Shown in pieces: positions 24,301 through 35,100 of a DNA stretch of 64,000 nucleotides. The stretch spans positions 1,724,727-1,788,726 of the forward strand of contig OX459106.1 of assembly GCA_949775045.1 (NCBI GenBank), in the 5' to 3' direction. Each line of letters begins with the position of its first letter. Position 1 is the stretch's first letter. Under the pieces are notes generated by a model. It ran no database searches and was not told the DNA's origin. It saw only the letters and a program-made list of their open reading frames with translations. This DNA comes from Metridium senile (taxonomy: Eukaryota; Cnidaria; Anthozoa; Actiniaria; Metridiidae). Made by a program: the position numbers and the translations under genes.

Positions 24301-24875
24301 TTCCATTTTTTTTTTAAAACATATAATTTGATATTGATTGTCCCCAGTTAGTCTTGGCAAAAGGCAGAGCTATATCTGATTTATTCCTAGTATTATAATT
24401 ATGAATATTTTCTCCTTGAGGGTTAATATAGTTTAATGCTAACCTCGACTTGAAAACAACATTTTGTGATCATCCACAATAAATTCGCGAAATTTTAATT
24501 AAAAAGGTCTATTTATTTTACAAACATTTGGCAAATGACAATGACAAAATGCTTCTTGGACTATTGTATAGGTTGTGTTATTCAGCAGATAGATAATTAT
24601 TTTATAATAACAATACTATTACTGTAAGAAATGCTTTAGATACACATGTTTTTTATGATTTTGATTTATTTGTGAAAGCTATTGAATTATCAGTCAATAT
24701 TGATGAAAAGAATTCAGAATCTAGGCATAACAGATCACCAAAGTTAAGCTCAGTTGCATAAGGCTAGTACTTGCATGTGACCGCCTTGACATTCCACAAA
24801 TTACCGATTGTTGCGTGCAGAAAAAAAAATATTTTTCCAACTATTACAAATACCATAGGTTATACTGAAAATCTA

Positions 24876-25083
24876 ATGAATTCAATCTCCAGAATTTCCT
24901 GTGCCACTATTCTACTGCTGCTACATGTAGTCCATGTAGCCCAAGTTAACGCATGTAAACGCATGTAATGCGTCTTTTTCAAAAAAAGGTTGACGGGGCA
25001 ACGGCGATTGGCGATTGGTGATTGCACGACCGAAAGGGACGGTTGGTAATACGAATTTCTTCTTATTCCATTCTAAATTACCC

Positions 25084-25133
<50 letters not shown>

Positions 25134-25755
25134 CGTTTTTATTGCACCTAGAATTTACAAGAGATTACAATGCGGGGGCATTGTTTGGGTAATTTATAAA
25201 CGAATAAGAAGAAATTTGTATTACCCAAAGTTCCTTTCTGTCCTGCAATCGCCAATCGCCAATCACCAATCGCCGTTCGCCCCGACAGCCTTTTTGAATT
25301 AGTTGTAATCCTCAAAGGAATACAACGACAGGTGTATAAGATCTACCTAGTTAATTCCAGTCTACCCATCGCCTGATGAAGACTAGCAGTAGCAGTCGAA
25401 ACCTCGCGGTTTCAAACCAACTTCCATCCCAGGTCCCTCCCTCTCCCTTCGCTTATGGGTGGGGTGGGGCCCTCTCCCTTTGCTTTTAGGTGGGGCAGGG
25501 CCCTGGGATCGAGGTTGGGTTTCAAAGTTTCGACATTCGTGAGATAATTGAATAACACATTATTTATTGTAATAATGATATTGTTTCTCTTCAGGTGGTG
25601 GAGATGGTGGTGGAGGTACAGATAAAAGCGGTTAGTCTGAAACTCATTTTATTTAAAAAATCTTAATGGTAATTGAGAAATCATAGTCATGAAGAGGATC
25701 ATATGATAGTGATAATGAAGATGTAGTGGTGATGGTGGTGGTGATGGTGATGATT

Positions 25756-25787
<32 letters not shown>

Positions 25788-27165
25788 GATTTTGGTGATA
25801 ATGATGATGATGATGATGATAATGATGATTTTGCATGAGTATGAGTCATTACTATTATTTTGCTCGTTAGATTGCACCGATAAATTGGATAAAGCAACAT
25901 GTGACAATTATCGAGATTACGGGTATTGTTACTACCGGATATATCAACCATCTTGTAGAAGGACTTGTAGAGTCTGCAGAGGTAAGTTTTAAATGAAAAA
26001 AAAAACACTTATAGTAAGCGTCAGTAGTTCATTTATCTCCCCGATAAGCTAATCTCCCTGGAAGCCGACAGTGCGCGTTTTTCCCTCCGTCAATGTTTCG
26101 AGTTTTATGGGTATTTCACAGTAATCCAGCACCAGTCGAAAGCTGCGTTTTGGTTGGCCCCCTAATACAGTACCGCTATTGTTTGGTTAGGTTTAGGACA
26201 ATCCCCTTCACAGTTCACTGCGCCATCTTGAAAAGTAGCCGGGTGCCTTTGGATCGAAGCGAGACGACGAACGTTGAGCTTGCAATGATAGATACCTTTT
26301 AACACCTTGCGGGATAATTATTCACATGTCTCTGTCATTGCAAGCTCAACGTTCGTCTCGCTTCGATGCATAGGCCTGGCTACCTTTCAAGATGGTAAGT
26401 AAAGACTATTGTTTGCTAAACCAATCCTAAACGAAGTTTCGATTTGGTGCTGGATTTCTCATATTTTAAATGTCGAGTTCGATCTAAATTGGGGACATTC
26501 TCACTTCGAAAAACGCACACTAACCGACTGAGTAATTCTTGTTTCTATTCCTTATAACGTACCTTATGTACTCGATTAAGCGCCGCATTTGTAACGCTAG
26601 AATGTTACGATAGAATAGCATTAAATTGGAAATCACTTTTTACCAAGAGCTATGTTCTTCAGTTCAAAGTTGTTATATTTGCCCGCTTGCCCATTAATCT
26701 CCCAAATATTCGTTGTTCTGATCAAGAAGGGGACAGTGAGATCAAGAAAAATGTAATAAACACCGTGGAGTAAATACGGTAGTTTTCATGATGTCGGGCC
26801 GCAAAGTAACAAAAAATAAAGTAAATCTGATGAACTAATTTACGCAATGTTGAAGGAAAACAAACTAAACAAAAATAAACTTGTAAATACATAAATAAAA
26901 ACTCCATTTAATTCAAAGAAAAAAAATACAAATAGATGTGATTTTCAACTACAAATGAACATAAAATAAAATCTTAACACTAAAATGTATTCCCAGTTGA
27001 GATTCTTGTGGAAAAATTCTGAAGATAAGGGCGAGTGGGTACCTGTCCCGCTCGGTAAATTTACAGCACATACCCAATACATTTAAAGTAATTTAACTTT
27101 TTTTTTTATTTTTTATTTTTTGTTTTTCAGTTGATAAAGATTCGTCTAAACAAGCGACGTTCTAA
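24876..27165 (+). CDS. Small secreted ShKT-domain protein, 4 exons, 86 aa
   Basis: The predicted exons are 24,876-24,954, 25,595-25,630, 25,871-25,981 and 27,131-27,165. All have GT/AG borders, and all introns are in phase 1. Exon 1 encodes a signal peptide: a Met, a short polar stretch, a Leu/Val-rich core, then VNA before the join. Exon 2 is a Gly-rich linker (GGDGGGG). Exon 3 is a complete ShKT domain with six cysteines spaced C-x8-C-x8-C-x8-C-x3-C-x2-C. Exon 4 is a short polar tail ending in TAA, with AATAAA 20 bases later. ShKT domains occur in venom peptides but also in many enzymes and matrix proteins. There is no lysine between the third and fourth cysteine, so the Lys-Tyr pair used by potassium-channel-blocking members is not evident. 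Toxin function is not supported. Exon 1 rests on the signal-peptide and phase fit and is the least certain exon. Confidence 0.7.
24978..25298. mobile_element. MITE in intron 1, with (CAA)n core
   Basis: Arms of about 100 bp read TTCAAAAA..GGTTGACGGGGC with tandem GGCGATTGGTGATTG motifs on the left, and the complement on the right (GCCAATCACCAATCGCC). The centre has (CAA)n at 25,084-25,133, followed by CGTTTTTATTGCACC, which resembles the 3' tail of a minus-strand LINE. The N-repeat and L-repeat frames across it are artefacts of the trinucleotide. Confidence 0.8.
25371..25412 (+). ncRNA. Hammerhead-like motif
   Basis: CTGATGA, a GACT...AGTC stem and GAAAC appear in the order and spacing of the hammerhead ribozyme catalytic core. 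A GAAACC/GGTTTC hairpin follows. The flanking stem I is not convincing and the cleavage triplet would be an atypical GTT, so activity is doubtful. It lies in intron 1 of the ShKT gene. Confidence 0.3.
25725..25832. repeat. (GAT)n-rich microsatellite in intron 2 of the ShKT gene
   Basis: Imperfect GAT/GGT trinucleotides produce Met/Val-rich and Ile/Ser-rich chance frames on both strands. Confidence 0.9.
26070..26521. mobile_element. Foldback element, CGCCATCTTGAAA family (copy 1), intron 3
   Basis: The outer ends GTGCGCGTTTTTC / GAAAAACGCACAC are inverted. The inner arms CGCCATCTTGAAAAGTAGCC and GGCTACCTTTCAAGATGG, plus the GAACGTTGAGCTTGCAATGA block, face each other. A related copy is at 48,205-48,430. 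Confidence 0.8.
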
Positions 27166-27184
27166 AACATGAGTTACTTTAAGC

Positions 27185-27190
27185 AATAAA
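27185..27190 (+). promoter_or_regulatory. Polyadenylation signal AATAAA of the ShKT gene
   Basis: A canonical hexamer lies 20 bases after the stop codon of the last exon. Confidence 0.6.
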
Positions 27191-27439
27191 GTATTTAGAA
27201 GCATTAATTTGTGTGAAATTAAATGCGCCTTTTTTCAAATAGTACAGCGGTGCTTGATAATATGCCACTGAGGTATTACGTCATTTCAAGACGGGAATGA
27301 ATTATGGGTAATTATATACAATAAAATGTGAGTTTTTAAAATGGCTTTTATTGACTACTAAAAGCATTTCAAATATTAATTTAGCTATCGTAATACCCAA
27401 GTATTTCAACTTTCAAAAAACTATCGTTTAACTTAATGT

Positions 27440-27850
27440 CCTGGAGCTTTGATTTGTAAGTATTATACCTGGAAAACAGCTAAACAATATTATTTTTACT
27501 CCGACGAAGGGCTAAAGCTCGAAATGTCAGTAAAGTTAAGTCAACATTTTTTACGGTGTTACACATTTCATTCTATTACCTATCGTTTGTATCAAACACC
27601 GATGCAGCCTATACTAGTTTACTCGCTAGTTTCCATTTAATTAAAGTTAAGTCAACATTGTTTACATTGGTACAAATTTCATTCTACTACCTTTCGTTTT
27701 CTACTACTTTTAGTTTTACTCGCTAGTTTCCATTTAAGTAACATTAATTTAACATTTTTAAATATTAACTATAGTTTATATAAAACACCGACGCAGCCTA
27801 TACTAGTTTACTCGCTAGTTTCAATTTCAATACCCTTAGAAACAACCCTA
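27440..27850 (+). repeat. Dispersed repeat with GACGAAGGGCTAAAGCTCGAAA hairpin
   Basis: The sequence CCGACGAAGGGCTAAAGCTC followed by GAAATGTCAG is followed by partly duplicated blocks (AAAGTTAAGTCAACATT, GTTTACTCGCTAGTTTC repeated at ~27,620, 27,720 and 27,810). The motif resembles a hairpin-bearing repeat I associate with anthozoan genomes; that association is from memory. The overlapping 63-codon frame is not a gene. Confidence 0.5.
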
Positions 27851-28214
27851 AATCATAGTTTATAGAGGGGACTGGTTAGGAAACATTTTGTTGTCCTTTT
27901 TTGTTTGCATTTCGAAGTTGAACCGGTCTTGACCGTGCACAACATTTTCTTTATGGCCAATCAAAATTGCAAAATGAGTACTCAACATAAACTTTTTCTA
28001 TGAGGTTATTGTAAGGAATATTGTAAAATTTGTTCTAAATCTTTGAGTATTTTGAAGCAACAGCCAAAATAATGATTTTTGGTCTGTTCACTCAGACGTA
28101 TCCAATACACCCTTTTAATAAGTCGCGACGCCATTTTGAATTAATTATCGATGACGTCAAGCGCGGAAAGACGTGCCCCACGGCTCTTATGTTTTCCCGC
28201 CATTCTAAGTCAAA

Positions 28215-30353
28215 ATGGACGTGGAAGACGAATCGGACAGCGATTTGAATCAAACTGCTTGTAATTGTGAACAGGTATGCTGACTAATTTAATTATCACC
28301 TTTCGTTTTAATGGGAATGCTGTCATGAATCGATTTTTTACCGCTAACAAATTGCAACTTGTCTCTACAGCTGACTTGCGAAGACATACCTGGTTCTTCG
28401 TTGACTCTAGAAAAGTTAGAAAAATACAAGAAAAACGAGCTTGTGTTTTGGTTAAAGTGCCGTGAAATAAAGCGGAAGTCAGCTGAGACAAAAGCTGAGC
28501 TTATTTCAAAGTAAGTATCAACCAAACGTGATTAAATTTTGATTGTTTGCACACAATAGTAATATTGGTTAGTTTTGTCAAATATTAAAGTACATGTTAA
28601 CCGCCCAGCGATATGTTTTCTAAAACGATTTCTTATACCTTGTCTCATCAGGGTAAGGCACAACTTCGATCTTCAACACCCAATTATCGACCCCGATCCC
28701 GGGAAATGTTATTCTAAAGCCAAAAGAATGAAATGTGACAAGTGCTGTGAGGAACGCGAAGCAGAATCAAGTACTGAAGTCAGTCAAGCTTCGAAGTCAG
28801 ATTTAGTGGAAAACTGGAGCTCTGGCACATCTTACCTACCGAAGAAGTTTTCATATATCAACATTGTTAATCATGCGAAAAAGAGTGGCAGGAATTCAAG
28901 TAGTTATGTTGAAAAACCCCTTGAAAAAGGTTACAAGTTCTTTTATGAGAATTATGTGCATGATGTGTTGATGTTTGCATTACAAAATGAAGTCCACATT
29001 AAAGGCAAATGTTATCGTTCACAAAAAAAAAGTTTGAGCCCACATAGTGTTGTAGTAAAATTAGCAGTGGATGGGAATGTAATTAATGGCAAGTGTTCTT
29101 GCGTTGCTGGTGCTAATGGCTATTGTAATCATACAATGGCATTATTATATCTGATTGATCACACAATAAAAATAAAGGCTAAAAGTTTTCCTGTAGTTGG
29201 GACATGTACAGACAACCCACAACAATGGCATAAACCCAGAACCCAGGGAATTCACCCAGATCCCATTATGGGTTACACAGTAACAAACCCAAAGTATGGT
29301 GCAAAAAAGTCAGGGGGTGTGAAATGTACACTTTATGAGGCAAGACAACCTGTCATTAGGAACAATGAAGGGGCTATTGAATTACAATACAGTCTTGCAG
29401 AAATAAACCCTGCTTTGGGATTCTGTACTGTGTTTTCTGATAGCCCATCTACTAAGCAAATAACATTAAATGATTCAAAGGTTCCTGTTGGAAGTGCTTT
29501 AAGTTACCAACTTTCTTTGACTGAAGGAAACTTCCAAGTTATAACAAATTTTCCTCCCCTACTTACTATACCAGGTATATCTATACAAGATAACTTTCCA
29601 AGTTTGCCATATGATAAGGAAGTAATTAAAGCTGTAGGATTACAAATGCCTCTTAATGTTGAGGAGAGTCAATTTATTGATAACTTACAAGTCACTAACC
29701 CATCATATATTGAAGAAAACACTAGAGGACAGAGTGATAACTTACTTTGGTTTAATGTAAGAAAACACAGATTAACTAGCAGCAATTTTGGACAAGTATG
29801 CAAGAGAAAAACTGGTTTAAGTCAAACAAAGTTTGTTGACACTCTTTTAACACACAAAGATCTATCAAATGTATCATCTATAAAGTATGGCAAAGATAAT
29901 GAAGCTAAAGCTGCAGATAAATATGTTAATTACATGAAAGCATCAGGAAATCCAGTTAAGATATCAGAGAGTGGTGTTATTGTATGTCAACAGATGCCCT
30001 GGCTGGCTGCATCACCTGATAGAAAAGTGATTGACAAGGGCTATGGCCTAGTAGAAATCAAATGTCCTTACACATTAAGAAATCTTACTCCAGAAGAGGC
30101 ATGCAAGGAGCCCACTTTTTATTGTGATCTTATCAATGGAAAGCCACAACTCCAACGAAGTCATATTTACTATTATCAAATACAAGGACAACTTGGTATA
30201 TGTGGCTTGAAATGGTGTGACTTTGTTTGCTTCTTTACTAAAGGCCTTATCATTGAGCGAGTACAATTTGATGAACATTTCTGGGAAGCAATGATTACAA
30301 AGTTGACAGCCTATTATCAGCAACATATCATGCACAATGCCATGAAACTTTAA
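28215..30353 (+). CDS. Transposon-encoded SWIM zinc finger / YqaJ-like nuclease, 3 exons, 633 aa
   Basis: The exons are 28,215-28,274, 28,371-28,510 and 28,652-30,353, with GT/AG borders and a continuous frame. I prefer the ATG at 28,215, 45 bases inside the terminal repeat, over the ATG at 28,575, which lies in intron 2. A Cys-rich patch (KCDKCCEE) comes early. A SWIM finger follows near residue 220 (CSC...C-N-H, in NGKCSCVAGANGYCNHTMA). The C-terminal third is a YqaJ/lambda-exonuclease-like nuclease with KYGKDNEAKA, the acidic WLAASPDR motif, EIKCP (the E-x-K pair) and YYYQIQGQL. All the expected catalytic motifs are present and no stop interrupts them. In ISL2EU elements this second protein accompanies the transposase. 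Its exact role in transposition is not established by anything here. Confidence 0.85.
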
Positions 30354-30604
30354 AGTTTTGAATAGATAATGAATGGCCATTTGTTAAATATATCAGAGAG
30401 AGCAAAATATATATTCCATATATATACACGGGGGAGACTATATATATATGCCTCATCAGGTTTTGGCCTCTTAAATCAACTAATTAATTAAATCAACAGC
30501 TCAAAAGGAGAAATAATAGCCAGCCAGTCAGTGCAATGTTAATATTATCACAGCTACTGTAATTCAGTGTTGAAGTGAGGACATTAAACTAATTAACTCT
30601 AATA

Positions 30605-30897
30605 GAGTGCTTACACTATGTCCATGAAATAGAATCTAAATAGTTCCTACATATTAGTTTTTATTTAGTGACTATTAGTCACTATCACTCAACTGGAACA
30701 GCTTTAGTAACAATAGACCACAAGACACAATTGCAAGGGAAATCAAATACTCAAAACCATAGAAAGTTAATACTTTATTCATTGTGTATTGTTACTAAAG
30801 CTGTTCCAGTTGAGTGATAGTGACTAATAGTCACTAAATAAAAACTATTAGTTAGTAACTATTTAGATTTTATTTCATGGACATAGTGTAAGCACTC
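30605..30897. mobile_element. MITE, GAGTGCTTACACTATGTCC family (copy 2)
   Basis: The 293-bp element has ends GAGTGCTTACACTATGTCCA and its complement. TA is present on both sides (30,603-30,604 and 30,898-30,899). Long internal inverted arms (CTATCACTCAACTGGAAC) give a near-complete foldback. It is inserted in the gap between the two convergent ISL2EU genes. Confidence 0.88.
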
Positions 30898-31086
30898 TAG
30901 TGTTTGCAGTATTACAATGATATTTGAAAGAGTGCTTGCATTAGGTCCATTACATCAATAGTACTAAATATCTTGTTTTCAATCATTTAATAAGAGCTAT
31001 TTTATAGCACTAAATTGGACCTAGTACAAACACTTCTAAATCACCTATAATTTTATGCAATAACAACAGTAATGATAACACATGTA

Positions 31087-31193
31087 GAGTACAACCACTA
31101 AATAGTGTTGATTAAACAATAGAGAACAATAGAATTAGCATAATTCAGCAGTATTTAATGGTATTTATGTTGCACATTTTAGTGTTTGTACTC
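31087..31193. mobile_element. MITE, GAGTACAAACACTAAAAG family (copy 2)
   Basis: The 107-bp element has GAGTACAACCACTAAATAGT at the left end and AGTGTTTGTACTC at the right, with TA on both sides. It ends only 13 bases from the stop codon of the transposase gene, so it may now supply its 3' end. Confidence 0.8.
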
Positions 31194-31206
31194 TAGTACA
31201 TCCTTA

Positions 31207-32913
31207 TTAAGAAATAATTGGGTTTTGAAATAATGTCAAGAGTGCACATACAGTCCATACCTGATTAATAGAACCAGCTAAAGATAAAGGTATAACCTGA
31301 TCAAAAATGTGAAAGTTTTTAACTTTGTTGATCGCCCTCTCTACATGAATTCTCTCAGCTGCGATCTGCTGTGTGCTAGCAACATCATCTGATGACATCT
31401 GATCTTGCATATGCAAGAATGGAGGCAAGTTGAGTTTAACTCCAAGGGGTTCGAGCAAATCTTCAATATCAAATCCCTTGTCAGCCATAACACTGTCTCC
31501 TTTTTCAAAGGGAAGCTTTAGAAACCCACTGCGCACGGTGATCTCTTTGTCAGATATTGATCCTGTGTATAACTGTGAGATAAAAGTAGTACTGCCACCG
31601 GGAGAAATGCCAATAAGCCCCTTGAGTGTGTTTGCACTCTTGTAGTTTGAGTAAGTTTGAGATTTTAACACCAATGAGGAAGGCATCTCCATCTTAATTT
31701 CAGTAGCATCGATGATGACTCTTGTGTCAGGATACTTTTGTTTGAATGACTCTGGCATGTTTTCAATGACTTTCTCTTTGCTAGGCCATATACATAAGGA
31801 ACCCAGTCTTAAATACAGAAAATTTGACCAGGAAATAACAATGTTGCTTACAGTACCAATTGAAATTTTGAACCTGTAACTGAGATCAAGTTCAAAAAGT
31901 CCAACTCTAACCCTACAAAGGAAAAGAAAAAACTGATTTGAAGGGCTGAGTTTTCTTGGTCTTCCAATTTTGGCTCCCAGACTATCATCTAATTCTTCCA
32001 TTGCTTCATTTCTGTTGTACACAAGATTCTCACCCTTGGCACCTGGGTTAAGGTATCTCAGCAGATCATTAAAAACTTGAGAGTTGGAGAATCCTGTATA
32101 AAAGCTAATATCTTTATCTTTAATATTTTCAATTGAGAATTCCATTTTACCGGCAGCATTTTCTAATTCATCAATTTTCAGCTCGGCTGACTTTAACTGT
32201 TCCTTCAACAAAAGAACTTCAGCATTTAGTTGAGAAATAGTCTCTTCCAATCTCAGTATCTCACTTTGATCGTTTGGCTCAGAGTTATTATCGATGACTC
32301 CACAAGCGTCTTCGTCATGTTCATTTGTAATTACATGATCAGTGACAGAAGTTGTACTAGTACATGTTGTGTCGCGTTTCTGGCTGGCGAGCTTGTTAAG
32401 CTTACGTTTTTTCGGTACTGCAGGTAAAAGCGAGGGCCTATGTTCCCAGCATTTGAATACAGAGGGAAGACGGTCTGGGATTAATTTCCATCTACCAGAA
32501 AAACCTGACTTTTCCATGTCCTCGTCCGTGAAATGCATCGAACAGACGACAGTGTGTCTCTTCACCTAACATAAAAGCATATTACTAAAGTTAGACAGTT
32601 CATTTATCAGTTATTATGCTAGTAAAAGAGACTATTACTGTACCTGGAAGTTCGAGTCCTCGTCGCGTTTTATTCGGTGGAGCCATGCTTTTTTAAGTTC
32701 TTTAGAATCGGGTATCTTATGATAGGTGACATTTCTTTGGCGGATTGGATCGAAGACTTCTCCGTAAGACGTGCACAGAGGCACGGCACAGTTACGATGG
32801 TTTGACCCTGAAAAAAAGACCGTTATCAACTATAAGTTCGAAAAACAAGAGTTATCGTTTCTCTAAAGAAAAAATTTCTTTGAAATACCTTTTTTCTGCT
32901 CAGTTTCGGCCAT
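31207..32913 (-). CDS. ISL2EU-type THAP-domain DDE transposase, 3 exons, 515 aa
   Basis: The minus-strand exons are 32,913-32,889, 32,807-32,644 and 32,565-31,207, with GT/AG borders and a continuous frame from the ATG at 32,913. The N-terminal THAP zinc finger spans exons 1-3: CAVPLC, then YHKIP, KAWLHRI, VCSMHF and the closing LPSVF box. A coiled coil (Leu/Glu heptads, around ILRLEETISQLNAEVLLLKE) comes next. The C-terminal half is a DDE_Tnp_4 (IS5/Harbinger-like) nuclease with the triad visible as IDATEI, MADKGF and HVERAI. No stops or gaps are seen, so the protein should be functional if transcribed. It converges on the YqaJ-like gene of the same element. HARBI1-like host genes share this nuclease fold, but the terminal repeats show that this one is a transposon gene. 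Confidence 0.9.
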
Positions 32914-33042
32914 TCTTTTAAAGAGGGAATTGTCAAATGTCCTTTTGTTTACATTACTTTGTAGCTTTGTAGCCAGACCTTTCCGCGCTTGACGTCATCC
33001 ATAATTAATTCAAAATGGCGTCGCGACTTATTAAAAGGGTGT

Positions 33043-34496
33043 ATATGGCTAAAACAATTGCGAAACAAAAGATTATGCACGGTCACGCTTGAAAAAAAGT
33101 TTACAAAGACATACAACAAAGGGCTTCATAACCATTTCCCTCTACTAACTATGCCTATAGTACTATATATTTCAATTCATATGTGTTTTTTATATACAGT
33201 AAATGTCATTACCATTGTCCACCAACAAAAACCACATTAACAATAAAAGAAAAGGTAGGTGGCACTACATACGTTCCCTCTAAGTGCTCGAAGCTAGCAT
33301 TAATTATGACCATCAAGATTTCATAATTCTTATTCTATGTTCACTGTTACGTACTCATTGTACAGTTAAAATTCGAAATTTCAACTACTGAAAACAAATG
33401 AATCAAGAATCACGTGTCACTTGTTGTAGTGTTAATCTCTACTTTACGTGGACCACGTTAATGACATTCAGTACATATATAATATATATTTTGCATAAAT
33501 TTAATGTTTTTATTTGACTATTATTCGTTCGTTTAATGTTTTTTTTTCTGTTTTTCTGCCTTTTAAAATTTTCATAATTTATATTTTTTTTTTTTAGTTA
33601 CTCTAACTGCTCTTATTGACTATGCCCAGAAACACGCCATTAATAATATCACTCTTTTCACACAAAATATTGTCTTGATGCATATAATATTGTACTTCTA
33701 CATTATCTTTTGTAGTATATGTATTATATAGGAGATATTTTGATAACCACACACGCTCACGAACTGCTTGTCATTCAAAATTATTATATTAAAAGGAGAA
33801 TATAGCTTTCATACCAATTTAATTTAAGGTCAAATGGTTTTTTAGATCGTTCATCTTTCTATCATGTGTTTATGCTATTTAATAATTATCATTTAGGGCA
33901 TAGAATTTAAGTGCTTTATTATTATGATTATTATTGCATACAAATATCAAAGTGGGAGTTTAGTTGAACAGGTAGAGGAATCACCTATGATATTTTGGTT
34001 CGGTACTACTAAAATTATACAAATATTATATCACATTGTATTCAGGCTGCATGTAGCCAGTGCAATGGAGAACTCAAATATTCAATACAGAATAAAAAAA
34101 AAAAAGTGCCACATGTATCTACTATATATATACATAATGTTCATCACAGCCTGTAAAATTATTAACACCTCATATTTAAGAAAACCCTTTATTAGATCAT
34201 TTGATATATGATTTAATATAATAAGTTAATGATAGATTCAAAAGCTGATCTGATACATTTCAGTGACTTGACAGTGCATTGGTTTATATTAAAGACTAAC
34301 AGCTAATTTAAAAAAATTGAATAAGAATATACTGGATGCTGAATATTAGTCAAATTCATTAATAATTAATTTGGATAAAAACAAACAAAAATCACTACTA
34401 ACAATAACAGAGTGTGACGAAACACTTACAAAAATAAAAGAATTTGTCCAATACACACGTATTTGAGAAATACTGAATACTACTGAGTAACTACTA
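33043..34496. other. No gene seen; AT-rich
   Basis: It contains T-rich runs at ~33,540-33,600 and a dispersed fragment at 33,868-33,920 shared with 23,495-23,545. No frame has domain or splice support. Confidence 0.55.
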
Positions 34497-34627
34497 GAGT
34501 ACAAACACTAAAAGTGTGCAACATAAATACCACTAAATTATGCAAATTCTTTTGTTCTCTATTGTTTAATCAACACTATTTAGTGGTAAATAGTACAAAG
34601 TATTGCACACTTTTAGTGTTTGTACTC
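34497..34627. mobile_element. MITE, GAGTACAAACACTAAAAG family (copy 3)
   Basis: This 131-bp near-palindrome has ends GAGTACAAACACTAAAAGTG and its complement, with TA on both sides. Confidence 0.88.
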
Positions 34628-34666
34628 TATCTATGATCCTCACTATTTATAAGCCAGTATCAATAT

Positions 34667-34921
34667 TAGCCTCCTCCGCAGGCTACTCCTTTTTCTCTTT
34701 TGGGATTCCTTTGGGTTTCCTGTGGTATTTCCGAGAGAAGGATTGGGGCCGAGAGTGAGGGACGAACGGAAGAGAGGAGTTCCTTTTCTCCCCTCTTCCC
34801 TCCTCACCCCTTCCCCCCTCATTTTTTTCGCTCCCAGTCCCAGTCTCTCTTCGGCTTGCTTCTCAAAAAAGGAAGCCCAAAAGTGAAAAAAGTTGCCTGC
34901 GGAGGAGGCTATCATTGGACG
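34667..34921. mobile_element. MITE with TAGCCTCCTCCGCAGGC ends
   Basis: The ends TAGCCTCCTCCGCAGGC and GCCTGCGGAGGAGGCTA are perfect inverted repeats around a GC-rich, purine/pyrimidine-skewed centre. Related GCCTCCTCCGCA ends occur at about 50,840 and related fragments near 10,170 and 61,250. The 115- and 86-codon frames here are by-products of base skew. Confidence 0.8.
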
Positions 34922-34929
34922 ACATATAT

Positions 34930-35100
34930 AATAATAATAATAAAGCACTTTATTCAATAGGGTAACTAGAATTACACAAGTAATGTTCATCTAGGCCCTA
35001 CATATATACATACATACATACATACATAAAAATTAAATAAGAAATATAAACAAGTAAATTAAAATGATAAAATATAAAACTATCTAAATGCAGTTTTAAA
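34930..35100 (-). repeat. LINE-type 3' end with (TTA)n tail
   Basis: On the minus strand, ...TGAATAAAGTGC followed by a TTA repeat resembles the 3' end of an L2/CR1-like LINE. A CATA repeat follows at 35,010-35,028. There is no coding part. Confidence 0.45.

Larger units (their letters stand above)
28107..33042. mobile_element. ISL2EU-type autonomous DNA transposon, complete, 4.9 kb
   Basis: Terminal inverted repeats of 64 bp (28,107-28,170 and 32,979-33,042) begin ACACCCTTTTAATAAGTCGC and match at all but one position. The flanks show a 2-bp AT duplication. The element carries two convergent genes: a SWIM/YqaJ-type nuclease (+) and a THAP/DDE transposase (-). A DDE transposase paired with a YqaJ-domain protein and a 2-bp duplication is what I know of the ISL2EU superfamily. 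Near-perfect ends and two intact reading frames suggest recent activity. MITEs at 30,605-30,897 and 31,087-31,193 have inserted between the two genes without hitting coding sequence. Confidence 0.88.

Noticed and set aside
34643..34990. 115-codon minus-strand frame and 86-codon plus-strand frame
   Set aside because: They lie in a purine/pyrimidine-skewed MITE, which opens frames on both strands.
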